The position numbers and the translations under genes were made by a program. From Alphaproteobacteria bacterium (GTDB lineage Bacteria; Pseudomonadota; Alphaproteobacteria; Rs-D84; CACZYB01): 64,000 nt of DNA. Where the stretch lies: contig JAGBBO010000047.1 in assembly GCA_017938435.1 (NCBI GenBank), forward strand, positions 1 through 64,000. The letters run 5' to 3'. Each line of letters opens with the position of its first letter. Within the stretch, counting starts at the first letter, position 1. The notes beneath the pieces were generated by a model, which saw nothing but the letters and a program-made list of their open reading frames with translations, ran no database searches and was not told the DNA's origin. Below are positions 24,264-35,064 of this stretch, one piece after another.

Positions 24264-24653
24264 CTAATTATTGCCAAGATCCTGTATCAATTTTGCAATA
24301 TTTCCTTCTAATGAAGCAAGTGCAGTCCTTGTTTGCTTATCTTCTTCTTCCATTTCTTTAAAATTTATTTCCATTTGTTTTTTAAGACTTTCAAGATCAG
24401 TCCCCTTAATTGCATGTCTTATTGAAAATTCAACATTTTCCCCATATTTTACAAGTATGCCGCCATCTACTGCAAAAAATTCGGTTTTACCTTTTGTTTC
24501 AAATGAAAAAATGGATGTAGTAATTGATGAAACATAGTCCGCATGATTTGGTAAAATTACAAAATGTCCCTCTAATCCTTCGGCACAAATTTTTGAAACA
24601 TCTTCTATATAAAAGATGTCTAAAGGAGTTATAATTTTAAGTTTCATCAACAT
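24264..24653 (-). CDS. atpC: N-type ATPase epsilon subunit
   Basis: 129 residues. The beta-sandwich domain has EGLEGHFVILPNHADYVSSI (matching the family GxxGxxxILPxHA) and FAVDGGILVKYGENVEF. A C-terminal helical part follows (EEEDKQTRTALASLEGNIAKL). It couples F1 to the c ring and can inhibit hydrolysis. It starts 3 bp after the atpD stop. Met3 is an alternative start. Confidence 0.9.
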   Translation of the reverse strand: MLMKLKIITPLDIFYIEDVSKICAEGLEGHFVILPNHADYVSSITTSIFSFETKGKTEFFAVDGGILVKYGENVEFSIRHAIKGTDLESLKKQMEINFKEMEEEDKQTRTALASLEGNIAKLIQDLGNN

Positions 24654-24656
24654 AAT

Positions 24657-26117
<1,461 letters not shown>

Positions 26118-26257
26118 TTATCAAGAGCTATAATCTGATAGAATTTTTTATTTGTCTAAGATAAAACTTTTATCCAACAGATATATATTTACTTGCAATT
26201 TAAAAGTTAAAATATTATTATTTAAAGGTATAAGAGGGAATAAAAAGGAGAATTCTT

Positions 26258-26902
26258 GTGAAACAAATCGATGAACAAAGATATTTATGGCTTTTCCGAG
26301 TTTTTGGATTATTTCTAGTAATAAGCATTTTTTTAAATATCATACTTTTGATTGCTTTTTCAAAAATTGCACCAGAACCTAAAAAGGAACTTTTTTTTGT
26401 TTCAAGTCAAATAGGTAATATAGAAAATTTGTATGTTAGAAAAACAAAAAATCCATTTGAAATTTCTCAAAATAGTGATGGATATGAACTTGCAAAAAAT
26501 TATATTTCAGAGTATATAGTAAATAGGGAAAGTTTATATTCTGATAGAATAAAAATGTCTGATATTTTTGGAATACATGGCCCTATTTATTATTTATCAT
26601 CAAAATCAGTTTATGAAAAATTTATTTCAAGTGATGAATACAAAAATGCTCTTTTAAATAAAAATAAAGAAGTAAAAATTGTAAATATTGAACGAATTGA
26701 ATATCAACCTCAATCCAACAAATGGGTTGCAAAAATTACAGTAAAAACAACAAATTCTTTGGGAATAAATCCTGAAATTGCAACAAAACAACTGTCAATT
26801 ACTTGTAAATTTTCATCAAAATCATTTACAAAAAACTCTAAAAACAAGTGGATAAATCCTTTGGGCTTTGAAATTACAGGTTATGAATATTTGAAAAATT
26901 GA
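26258..26902 (+). CDS. virB8: VirB8-like type IV secretion inner-membrane protein
   Basis: 214 residues from a GTG start with a strong AAGGAG site. One membrane helix near 17-38, then a periplasmic NTF2-like domain with the VirB8 signatures: RESLYSDRIKMSDIFG, YYLSSKSVYEKFISS, KNKEVKIVNIERIEY and the ending NPLGFEITGYEYLKN. VirB8 organises assembly of the secretion channel at the inner membrane. The DotI/TraM family shares this fold and the same gene order, so the subclass is open. Confidence 0.82.
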   Translation: MKQIDEQRYLWLFRVFGLFLVISIFLNIILLIAFSKIAPEPKKELFFVSSQIGNIENLYVRKTKNPFEISQNSDGYELAKNYISEYIVNRESLYSDRIKMSDIFGIHGPIYYLSSKSVYEKFISSDEYKNALLNKNKEVKIVNIERIEYQPQSNKWVAKITVKTTNSLGINPEIATKQLSITCKFSSKSFTKNSKNKWINPLGFEITGYEYLKN

Positions 26903-26969
26903 AAAAAAGACTTGTAATATCAAATAAAAAAGGGGTAGATTATAGAAAAGAGGAATAGGAAATATTAAA

Positions 26970-28517
26970 ATGAAAAAAATTCTAACTACATTTATCTTGC
27001 TATTAACAGCATTCATCGAACCTGCTTTTTCACAAGAAGTTCCTACTGCCGCTGGCTTTGGAACTCAAAGTGCTTGGGATAATCCTATGCAAAATATGGG
27101 TGAAAATCAAACAAAACCTGGTTATCAAAAAATACAATGGGAACCAGGTGCAGTTATGCCAATCAAACTTCGTGATGGTATGTTGACTGTTATAAATTTC
27201 CCAGAATGGGAAACAATTAAGGATGCCTATGTCGGTGATAAAGATTTCTTTGATGGTCGTCCTGTTGAAAAAAATGTTTTTATGATTTCTCCTGTTGATG
27301 GTAGGGCTATGGCTGATACCAATTTATTTATTTTTGGAAACAGTGGAAATAAATATGTTTTCTATTTAAAATCCGAACCTCTTAATACAGAAAAAATTAC
27401 ATCTTCAGTAATTGATATTGCTGTTCCATATAAGTATAGAAAGGGAAGTTCTTCTGCATCCTCATCATCTTCTGGTGGAAGTAACTTCGCATCTATGAAA
27501 TCAATTATGGGTGGTCAAAGTTATAAAGAAACTGGCGATAATGATTGGGAAGGTGAAGATTTCGGTTGGATAAAAAGTATCAATGTTGATCCAACTGATT
27601 TCCGTTTCGATTTAGATGTTTTTGTTCCAAATCCTGATGATTACATTATTGCACCAGAACGAGTATGGCGTGATAATGTATTCACATACATCGATTTTGG
27701 AGAAAAAGCATTGAATATGAATCAAAGACCGGTTGTATCTCTTCTTGTCGAAGGTGGTGAATCTCCTGTTGGTTTTAGAACAGAAGGTCCTCAAAGCCGT
27801 CTTTTGGTTGTCGAAGCAATCGGCGATTTAGTATTAAGAAATGGTGGTCGTCTTGTATGTATAAAACTTCGTTCTAAACCATACTTGCTATCAAATCCAC
27901 CTGCACCACAAAACTTGCTTGCGGTATCTGGTTCAACAGGAAGTGATGCAATAGGTGGTGTCGATTATATGGCATCAGGTGTCGAAGCTGTAAACTATGG
28001 CGGTGCATATGGTGCTTATGGTATGCAAGGTGGATATCAGGGATACCAAGATATGTCTATGAACGCATACGCATATCCACAACAAATGAATATGGGTGGT
28101 TATCCTGCAACTATGGTTGGTGGCACATCATATTATTCAAATAGTGAAAATCAGGCAATTTATAATGCAATGTCTTCAAAGGCAAAAACAAATGCTTCTG
28201 TTTTGCCAAATCACTATGTTCCACTTGTAAAACAAAGCAACCAAAATGTAAGTGTTGAAATATTCAAAGGAAAATCGGTTGTTGAACTTGAATCAAAATG
28301 GCTTGAATTAAGCGAAAAACTTCCATGGCTTGATGAATATACACCATTCTATTCTGTTGAAACAAGTGGTGTTGATGAAATAGGTCAACAAAGATATTAT
28401 GGTGGCGAACTTTACAGATTAAGAGTTGGTCCATTTGGCAAGATAGAAGTTGCTGATGAAATATGTCAAAAACTTTCTCTTCAAAATGTTCCATGTGCAG
28501 TTGTAAGGGCTCAATAG
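26970..28517 (+). CDS. virB9: VirB9/TrbG-like type IV secretion protein with C-terminal SPOR domain
   Basis: 515 residues, about twice a normal VirB9. A signal peptide (to ~21) is followed by a beta-rich domain, a Ser-rich linker, and the VirB9 C-terminal outer-membrane-complex domain (VWRDNVFTYIDFGE, then VGFRTEGPQSRLLVVEA and LVLRNGGRLVCIKL; about 230-310). A Gly/Tyr-rich linker (about 325-395) leads to a SPOR-like domain (about 430-515; YRLRVGPFGKIEVADEIC). VirB9 forms the outer-membrane ring with VirB7 and VirB10; SPOR domains bind septal peptidoglycan. Members of the DotH/TraN group share the core. Confidence 0.8.
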   Translation: MKKILTTFILLLTAFIEPAFSQEVPTAAGFGTQSAWDNPMQNMGENQTKPGYQKIQWEPGAVMPIKLRDGMLTVINFPEWETIKDAYVGDKDFFDGRPVEKNVFMISPVDGRAMADTNLFIFGNSGNKYVFYLKSEPLNTEKITSSVIDIAVPYKYRKGSSSASSSSSGGSNFASMKSIMGGQSYKETGDNDWEGEDFGWIKSINVDPTDFRFDLDVFVPNPDDYIIAPERVWRDNVFTYIDFGEKALNMNQRPVVSLLVEGGESPVGFRTEGPQSRLLVVEAIGDLVLRNGGRLVCIKLRSKPYLLSNPPAPQNLLAVSGSTGSDAIGGVDYMASGVEAVNYGGAYGAYGMQGGYQGYQDMSMNAYAYPQQMNMGGYPATMVGGTSYYSNSENQAIYNAMSSKAKTNASVLPNHYVPLVKQSNQNVSVEIFKGKSVVELESKWLELSEKLPWLDEYTPFYSVETSGVDEIGQQRYYGGELYRLRVGPFGKIEVADEICQKLSLQNVPCAVVRAQ

Positions 28518-28530
28518 TATAGGGGTTTGA

Positions 28531-30738
28531 ATGGCTTTGCTTAATAATAATATAAATAATGCGAAAACTGTATCTGATGAAAATACAGCAATGCTTCCTG
28601 ATAATAAGCAAAGCAAGTCTGCTATAATTACAAAAAAGACTAATACTTTGCTTATATTCATAGCTGTTGGTATGTTAGGCGTATTTTTAATAGGTGCATT
28701 ACTTACTGCAAGTAGAAATCAATCTGATTTTTCAAATGTGGCAAAGGATGTTGACGCATCAAAGGAGCAACAAAAATTAAATGATGTTCCATACATTCCT
28801 CCAGTTGTAAGTTTAGAACCAGAAGATTTGAAAATTGAAAATCAACTTGTTGGTGAAGAGGCATTTCGTCAGATAATGGTTTCGGTTCTTGCTAATCCTA
28901 TAAAAATAACTGATGTTTCACTTTCTTATAATATGGATGGTTTGAATTTAGATAGTGCAGATTGCACAGCCAGAGAAAAACTTTCTCCTAATTCCAGTTG
29001 CACATTAAATCTTTCTTGGACTCCTGCTAAAAAAGAAAATAAAAATCTTTTTATTATTGTTAAATATAATGAACTTGCAGATGAAAATATTGATGCAAAA
29101 GATGCCAAGAAAGATATTTCAAAAAAGGTTAATTTGACTTTACAATCAAAAGAACCGGATGTCGCTCCTCAACCTGTTCAAACCTCTTCTGTGCAATCTC
29201 AACAGCAATCTGAACCCGAAGATAATTTTTTCTTTGATGAAGTGGAAGAAGATGAAGAAGAAGAGGGTGATGATTACGAAATTTCTGATGATTTAGCTCC
29301 TGCCAAAACTAATGAAGTATCTGAAACAAAATCAAAGCGAATAATTAAGCCAGATGATTGTAAAAAATATGCAAGTAAGGCTTATGATTTTAGTGGAACT
29401 TTTATAGGTTGGGTCCAAGGTAATAATGATGTGTATGCACCAAATTGTTCACATATTATTGGAAATATGGAAGATGATGGAATGGTTATTGAATCCGGAA
29501 CTGGTCGTGTTATTGGAAAGGGTGCGGTATTAGATAAGAAAAAATCCGAAGAAAAACGAATTGAATTAGTTCTTCCTCTTCTTGATGAAACAATGCAAGC
29601 AGTAAGTGGACCAATCCAACCTGATTTCGAGGAAATTCGTGCAAATCGTCAGTTGGTAAAATCTGGAGATGCTGGTGAGAGAAGAACAACAATTGGTGAT
29701 GAGGATATTTACCGTTTAGAAGATACCCTTGGTATTTATAAGGATCAGCAAAAGAAACTTATTCCATTTACTATTATTGACCCAAGCCAACTATCTTCTA
29801 TGCCAAAGGATGAAAGATATGTTCTTCGTCAATCAAAACCTATACCGGCTGTTTTAAATCGTCCAGTTTATTTTTCTTCTGAAACAGGAAATGATCAAAA
29901 TATAACAGCAACAGTTGAACGTAATGTTTTTGGTGGAGATGGAAGAACTGTTATAATTCCATCAGGTTCACAACTTATTGGTGTTGCACAATATCCTGGT
30001 GCCGTAGGAATACAATCTGTTCAAAAAATCAATATAGTTTGGAACCGACTTATCCGTCCTGATGGTGCAGAGTTTGATTTAGGTGCTGTTGGAAATTATT
30101 CTGCTGATGCACAGGGTCGTGCCGGTGTTCCTGGAAAGAATGATACTGAATATATGCAACAATTATTTATAAAACCATTACTTTATAGTGCATTACCTGT
30201 TGCGATGGAGGCTATATTCCCATCTACATCAAATTTGGTAACTCGTGTTAAACGTTCGGATGGAACTTATAATACCATTGATGCCGCAACAACAAGTGTG
30301 GATGATCCTGGCACTGCTGGTGATTATGGATATGCATGGAATGAAACACAGACACTTCTTGATATGACATCAAAGGATAAAATGAAAGCCGAAGTTCAAC
30401 AAAACTTTAAAAGCGTTATGCAAAAACTTATCGAAGATAGTGCAAAACAGCAAATTCCGTTTACTGTTCCATCAGGAACTAGAATCCAAGTGTTCTTGAA
30501 CAATGATGTTATGTTAAGAATCAATGATGAACTTGATGACTTGATTGGAGAGGGAGGGGAGGCAAATAGATATACTTATATTGGCGGAGATAATGGCCCA
30601 GTAGATTATACAAATGAAAGTTTTGGGGCGGAATCTGGTGCAACATCGTTTAGTGGTTCTAATTATAGAACTGTTACTGATGCTGTTGAAGGAACTTTTG
30701 ATGAAGAAACTTTTGATGAAGGTGATATAGAGGAATAA
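28531..30738 (+). CDS. virB10: VirB10/DotG-like type IV secretion channel protein
   Basis: 735 residues, much longer than VirB10 (~400). A cytoplasmic tail of ~35 residues precedes one membrane helix (LLIFIAVGMLGVFLIGALL). Next comes an Ig-like domain (about 90-190; LSPNSSCTLNLSWTP) and an acidic stretch (EEDEEEEGDD). A VirB10 C-terminal domain fills about 440-690: AVLNRPVYFSSETGN, VFGGDGRTVIIPSGSQLIGV, INIVWNRLIRPDGAEFDLG and IPFTVPSGTRIQVFLN. VirB10 spans both membranes and gates the channel. It ends in acidic TFDEE repeats. Confidence 0.85.
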   Translation: MALLNNNINNAKTVSDENTAMLPDNKQSKSAIITKKTNTLLIFIAVGMLGVFLIGALLTASRNQSDFSNVAKDVDASKEQQKLNDVPYIPPVVSLEPEDLKIENQLVGEEAFRQIMVSVLANPIKITDVSLSYNMDGLNLDSADCTAREKLSPNSSCTLNLSWTPAKKENKNLFIIVKYNELADENIDAKDAKKDISKKVNLTLQSKEPDVAPQPVQTSSVQSQQQSEPEDNFFFDEVEEDEEEEGDDYEISDDLAPAKTNEVSETKSKRIIKPDDCKKYASKAYDFSGTFIGWVQGNNDVYAPNCSHIIGNMEDDGMVIESGTGRVIGKGAVLDKKKSEEKRIELVLPLLDETMQAVSGPIQPDFEEIRANRQLVKSGDAGERRTTIGDEDIYRLEDTLGIYKDQQKKLIPFTIIDPSQLSSMPKDERYVLRQSKPIPAVLNRPVYFSSETGNDQNITATVERNVFGGDGRTVIIPSGSQLIGVAQYPGAVGIQSVQKINIVWNRLIRPDGAEFDLGAVGNYSADAQGRAGVPGKNDTEYMQQLFIKPLLYSALPVAMEAIFPSTSNLVTRVKRSDGTYNTIDAATTSVDDPGTAGDYGYAWNETQTLLDMTSKDKMKAEVQQNFKSVMQKLIEDSAKQQIPFTVPSGTRIQVFLNNDVMLRINDELDDLIGEGGEANRYTYIGGDNGPVDYTNESFGAESGATSFSGSNYRTVTDAVEGTFDEETFDEGDIEE

Positions 30739-30751
30739 TTAGGAAATAAAA

Positions 30752-31111
30752 ATGAAAAAAATATTATTAACAGTTGTATTGTTGTTTGCTTTTGCCTTTC
30801 CTGTAAGGGCAGAGGGTTTTATGTCTGCATTTGAAGAAATACCACTCCAAGATGGGTTTGAGGAGGAAGATGCTCTTTCTTTTGATACCGAAGAATTTCG
30901 TATTGTTGAACAATATATTTCCAGCACAACTTTAACAAAATCTGATTTTCTTGGATTTTACAAGGAAACTTTAAAATCTTTGGGTTGGGAACTTAAAAGT
31001 GCAAGGGGTGATGTGTATTCCTTTAAACGCGAAGATGAGGGATTAACTATTACAATCGAATCCGAAGATCCTCTTGTCGTTTTGTTTACATTAAAACCTT
31101 ATGGAAAATAA
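30752..31111 (+). CDS. Small exported protein at the end of the type IV secretion cluster
   Basis: 119 residues with a signal peptide (MKKILLTVVLLFAFAFPVRA). The mature part is acidic at first (FEEEDALSFDTEEF) and then mixed alpha/beta (LTKSDFLGFYKETLKSLGWELK, LTITIESEDPLVVLFTLKP), which is reminiscent of small periplasmic domains. It starts 13 bp after virB10 and is followed by the terminator, so it is the last gene of the unit. No lipobox, so it is not an obvious VirB7. Function unknown; involvement in the secretion system is inferred from position only. Confidence 0.65.
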   Translation: MKKILLTVVLLFAFAFPVRAEGFMSAFEEIPLQDGFEEEDALSFDTEEFRIVEQYISSTTLTKSDFLGFYKETLKSLGWELKSARGDVYSFKREDEGLTITIESEDPLVVLFTLKPYGK

Positions 31112-31113
31112 AA

Positions 31114-31139
31114 TTAAGGCCCCTATATGGGGCTTTTTT
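31114..31139 (+). terminator. Terminator of the type IV secretion operon
   Basis: Stem GCCCC/GGGGC (31119-31123 with 31129-31133), loop TATAT, then six T's. The end of the convergent sodB gene overlaps the T run. Confidence 0.85.
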
Positions 31140-31719
31140 AAAGGCAACTTTCTACAAATTCCCAATTTATTAGATGGTTTAGGAATATATCTATAAATTC
31201 ACTTCGTTTATTTTGATAATCCAAATAATATGCATGCTCCCATAAATCCAAACACAAAAGCGGAGTTTGATTATGTGCAATAGGAGTATCCCCATTTGCT
31301 GTTTTTACTATTTTATGTTCTCTTGCTTCTGTGACTAACCAAACCCAACCACTTCCAAAAACAGTATTTGCCACTGCCTTAAATCGAGTTTTAAAATCAT
31401 CAAGCGAAGCAAAAGAATTTTGCAATTTTTTAGGTAGATTTTGTGGCACACCTATTTTCATACAGTTAAAAAAGAAATTGTGATTAAAGACCTGAGCTGC
31501 ATTATTAAATATATATCTAGTATCTTTTGAATGGCTTGATTTTATTATTATTTGTTTAAGGCTAAGATTTGTAAATTCGCTTCCTTGTATAGCATTATTA
31601 AGGTTTGCAATATATGTTGCCATATGTTTTTCATAGTGAAAATCCATTGTTGTTTCCGAAATATATGGTTCTAATGCATTTTTTTTATACGAAAGTGGGT
31701 ATTGATTAAGTTCAAACAT
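31138..31719 (-). CDS. sodB: Fe/Mn superoxide dismutase
   Basis: 193 residues, the normal size. The metal ligands are visible: H28 (DFHYEKHMATYI), H80 (NNAAQVFNHNFFF), and Asp and His in LDLWEHAYYLDYQNKR. The pattern near NNAAQ and the GSGWVWLV segment favour the iron type. It turns superoxide into peroxide and oxygen in the cytoplasm. Ribosome site AAGGAG upstream. Oxygen defence next to anaerobic genes fits a microaerobic life style. Confidence 0.93.
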   Translation of the reverse strand: MFELNQYPLSYKKNALEPYISETTMDFHYEKHMATYIANLNNAIQGSEFTNLSLKQIIIKSSHSKDTRYIFNNAAQVFNHNFFFNCMKIGVPQNLPKKLQNSFASLDDFKTRFKAVANTVFGSGWVWLVTEAREHKIVKTANGDTPIAHNQTPLLCLDLWEHAYYLDYQNKRSEFIDIFLNHLINWEFVESCL

Positions 31720-31860
31720 TTGTATCTCCTTTTTTAATGGAAATAATGATTACTTATTTATTCTATTTTTTCAATAAGAACAAAATCCTTATAAAAACAC
31801 TTGATTTTGAAAAAGTTCTGTATATACTCATTGCTTTAAATAAAAAGGATTTTATAAGAA

Positions 31861-32223
31861 ATGAATAAAGATACAAGAGTAACAAAATTTGTTGAAATAC
31901 CTAAAAAACAGTCTGAAAATGTTATGGATTATGATATTCGTGTTTGTCGTGGTTCAAAAAGAAGTTATTCTATTGAAGAACAAGATGGACTTACTATCTT
32001 TCGTGTGTTTTTTAGTGATTCATTTGAGTTTAAAAAAGCAGATGCTTTTGTAATCGACTGTATTATTGATGGTATGGGTGCAAGGGAAATTTTTGAATTA
32101 GTAAAAAAGAAAAACTTTGCAATGCAAACACGCATTACTGAAACCGTGAAAGAAGTAAAAGAAAAAAGTAAATATAAAATGCGTAAATTTTTAGGAAGTT
32201 ATTATTTTAACTATACTAAATAA
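31861..32223 (+). CDS. Hypothetical protein, 120 aa
   Basis: I do not recognise this family. It is basic and soluble, without a signal peptide, with SYSIEEQDGLTIFRVFFSD in the middle and a Lys-rich C-terminal helix (ETVKEVKEKSKYKMRKF). AAGGA lies 12 nt before the ATG. The 3' end overlaps the 3' end of miaB by 8 bp (convergent). The sequence is coding-like throughout, so the gene is probably real. Confidence 0.55.
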   Translation: MNKDTRVTKFVEIPKKQSENVMDYDIRVCRGSKRSYSIEEQDGLTIFRVFFSDSFEFKKADAFVIDCIIDGMGAREIFELVKKKNFAMQTRITETVKEVKEKSKYKMRKFLGSYYFNYTK

Positions 32224-33592
32224 TTTTTCCTTTAAGATTTGCATAACTTGCTGATTCTATTTTAATATTTTGTATTGTGCCGACCAATTTTGTGTCGGCT
32301 TTTACTATAACAGGTTGAAGATATTCATTTTTTCCAATAATATATCCATCATCAACTTTTGATATATCAGTAAAAAGAACACTCATTACCTTTCCAATAC
32401 ATGATTTATTAAATGCATCTTGTGATTTTCTAAGTTCAGTTTGAAGTCTTTTCAATCTATCAGATTTTATTTTCAAATCAATCTGTCCATCCATTTTTGC
32501 AGCTACAGTATTAGGTCTTGGCGAATATTTGAACGCATAACATTGAATGAATTTTACTTTTCTTACAATATCCAAAGTTTGCTCGAAATCCTCTTCTGTT
32601 TCATTTGGAAAACCAACAATAAAATCAGAAGAAATTTGAATATTTGGATTTGCATTTTTAAGTTTACTTGCTAATTCCAAATATTGCTCCTTTGTATATC
32701 TACGATTCATTTTATGTAAAACTTCATTACTACCCGCCTGTATAGGAAGGTAAACCAAAGGCATAAGTTTTGGTTCAGTCGCATGAAGTTCAATCATTTC
32801 ATCAGAAAATTCAGATGGATACGAAGTTGTATAACGGATTCGTTTTACATTTTCAAACTTTGCAATTTTTTTAATCAGTTTTGCAAGACTTGATTTTTCA
32901 CCATTTTCATCAAGTCCATTATAACAATCCACATTTTGTCCCAAAAGGTTGATTTCCACAGCCCCAAGTTTTTGAAGATTATTAACCTCTTCCAAAACAT
33001 CTTTTTCTGTTCTGGAAATTTCACGACCACGAGTATTTGGAACGACACAGTATGTGCAAAATTTATCACATCCTTCTTGGACTTGAACAAAGGCAATTTT
33101 TTCAGTATTTTTTGTAACAGGAAGACACGCAAATTTTTCCAAACCAGAAAGTTCTGTATTGATAAGGTGTGAAAGTTTTGTTTTTTTACCCTTTTTATTA
33201 TCAACATTTTCCTTTGCTATTATTTCCTTTTCAGCCAAAGCCTTTTTCAAAAGTTCAGGAAGTAAATGATACTTTTGAGATGATAAAACAATCGACACAA
33301 ACGGAGCTCGCTTGAAAATATTTTCACCTTCCGCCTTTGCTACACAACCAATTACAGCAAACACAGGCGACTTTCCTTTAAGCCTTAAATAAAGTTTATT
33401 AAGTCGGCCCAGTTCGGAAAATATTTTTGCCGATGCTTTTTCTCTTATATAACAAGTATTAAGGATTATTATATCAGCATTTGTTTCATCTTCGGTTGGT
33501 TCCATATTATGTTCAGCAAGAAGCCCCACGATTCTCGATGAATCGTAAACATTCATTTGGCAACCAAAAGTTTTAAGATGAAACAATACCAT
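32216..33592 (-). CDS. miaB: tRNA-2-methylthio-N6-isopentenyladenosine synthase MiaB
   Basis: 458 residues. An N-terminal MTTase domain (TFGCQMNVYDSSRI, NTCYIREKA, VIGCVAKAEG) supplies three Cys for one Fe-S cluster. The radical SAM core GCDKFCTYCVVPNTRGRE supplies CxxxCxxC. A C-terminal TRAM domain ends the protein. It methylthiolates A37 of tRNAs. The CQMN motif separates MiaB from MtaB and RimO. It follows gatB by 5 bp, in a secD-gatA-gatB-miaB run. Confidence 0.94.
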   Translation of the reverse strand: MVLFHLKTFGCQMNVYDSSRIVGLLAEHNMEPTEDETNADIIILNTCYIREKASAKIFSELGRLNKLYLRLKGKSPVFAVIGCVAKAEGENIFKRAPFVSIVLSSQKYHLLPELLKKALAEKEIIAKENVDNKKGKKTKLSHLINTELSGLEKFACLPVTKNTEKIAFVQVQEGCDKFCTYCVVPNTRGREISRTEKDVLEEVNNLQKLGAVEINLLGQNVDCYNGLDENGEKSSLAKLIKKIAKFENVKRIRYTTSYPSEFSDEMIELHATEPKLMPLVYLPIQAGSNEVLHKMNRRYTKEQYLELASKLKNANPNIQISSDFIVGFPNETEEDFEQTLDIVRKVKFIQCYAFKYSPRPNTVAAKMDGQIDLKIKSDRLKRLQTELRKSQDAFNKSCIGKVMSVLFTDISKVDDGYIIGKNEYLQPVIVKADTKLVGTIQNIKIESASYANLKGKII

Positions 33593-33597
33593 ATAAA

Positions 33598-35061
33598 TTA
33601 CCCTAACTTTTTCTTTAAAATTTCATTTACTATCTGAGGATTTGCTTGACCCTTCATAGCCTTTAATGTTTGACCAACAAACCAACCAAAAAGTTGAACC
33701 TTTCCAGCTTTATATGCGTTGACATTATCCGGTGAACTAGCAATCAAATCATCAATAACTTTTTCAATCGCAGATGTATCAGAAACTTGTTTCCAACCTT
33801 TTTCTTCCACAATTTTTATTGCAGATTTTTCATCGCCTTCATACATAAGTTTGAAAACATCTTTTGCAATTTTACCACTAATAGTTCCATCTTTTATAAG
33901 GGAAATAAGTTCAGCAAGTTCTTCTGGTTTAATTGGGCTATCAACAATATCCTTTGCTTCTTTATTAAGCACAGCAAAAAGTTCAGATTGCATCCAGTTT
34001 GAAACCATCTTACCATCATTATCTTTTACTTTTGCTACTGCATTTTCAAAGTATTCAGCAATAGCGCGTTCTGATGTTAAAATATTTGCATCATATTCAG
34101 AAAGTTTATATTCTTCCATAAAACGCTTTTTCTTTACATCAGGAAGTTCAGGCATCTGAGCTTTGATTCTTTCAACCAATCCTTCCTCTAGTATAAGTGG
34201 CATAATATCAGGATCTGGGAAATAACGATAATCAATAGCATTTTCCTTACTACGCATAGTTCTTGTTGTGCCAGTATTTGCGTCAAAAAGTCTTGTTTCT
34301 TGATCAATCTTTCCTCCATCAGCAAGGATTTCAGCCTGTCTTTGAGATTCATATTCTATTGCCTGTATCGCAAAACGAACGGAATTAACATTTTTGGTTT
34401 CTGTTCTTGTGCCAAGTTTGTCACTGCCTTTTTCACGAAGGGAAATATTGATATCGCAACGCATACTTCCTTCATCCATATTTCCATCGCAAGTGCCAAG
34501 ATAGCGAACAATAGAACGCATCTTTTTAATATATTCACCAGCTTCGAACGGACTTGAAATATCAGGTTTAGAAACAATTTCCATCAATGCAACGCCGGCA
34601 CGATTAAAATCAACCATAGATTTATTTGAAGAAAGTTCATGATTGAGTTTTCCGGCATCTTGTTCAACATGTAATTTTTCAATTCTAATCTTTTTAGGGT
34701 TACCATCTTCATCAGTAATTTCCACCCAACCATCACTTACAATAGGATGAAATTGTTGAGTAATTTGGTATCCAGTAGGAAGATCAGCATAAAAATAATG
34801 TTTTCTATCAAAAACCGAGCGTTTATTGATTTTTGCATTAAGTCCAAGACCAGTTTTAATTGCCTGTTCAATACAATATTTATTTATAACAGGAAGTTGT
34901 CCTGGAAAACCACTATCAAAAAATGAAACATGAGTATTTGGTTGGGCACCAAATTTTGTTGAACTAGCTGAGAATAATTTTGATTCGCTTATAACTTGAC
35001 AGTGAATTTCAAGTCCAATATTCATTTCATATTCTTTATCTTTTACTTTTACTGTATACAT
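33598..35061 (-). CDS. gatB: Asp/Glu-tRNA amidotransferase subunit B
   Basis: 487 residues. The cradle domain has the hallmark NIGLEIHCQV, KHYFYADLPTGYQITQ and MDEGSMRCDINIS; a C-terminal helical and YqeY-like tail (about 330-487, with NAYKAGKVQLFGWFVGQTLKAMKGQANP) binds tRNA. With GatA and GatC it converts misacylated Glu-tRNA(Gln) or Asp-tRNA(Asn). It begins 3 bp after gatA. Confidence 0.96.
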   Translation of the reverse strand: MYTVKVKDKEYEMNIGLEIHCQVISESKLFSASSTKFGAQPNTHVSFFDSGFPGQLPVINKYCIEQAIKTGLGLNAKINKRSVFDRKHYFYADLPTGYQITQQFHPIVSDGWVEITDEDGNPKKIRIEKLHVEQDAGKLNHELSSNKSMVDFNRAGVALMEIVSKPDISSPFEAGEYIKKMRSIVRYLGTCDGNMDEGSMRCDINISLREKGSDKLGTRTETKNVNSVRFAIQAIEYESQRQAEILADGGKIDQETRLFDANTGTTRTMRSKENAIDYRYFPDPDIMPLILEEGLVERIKAQMPELPDVKKKRFMEEYKLSEYDANILTSERAIAEYFENAVAKVKDNDGKMVSNWMQSELFAVLNKEAKDIVDSPIKPEELAELISLIKDGTISGKIAKDVFKLMYEGDEKSAIKIVEEKGWKQVSDTSAIEKVIDDLIASSPDNVNAYKAGKVQLFGWFVGQTLKAMKGQANPQIVNEILKKKLG

Positions 35062-35064
35062 AAT

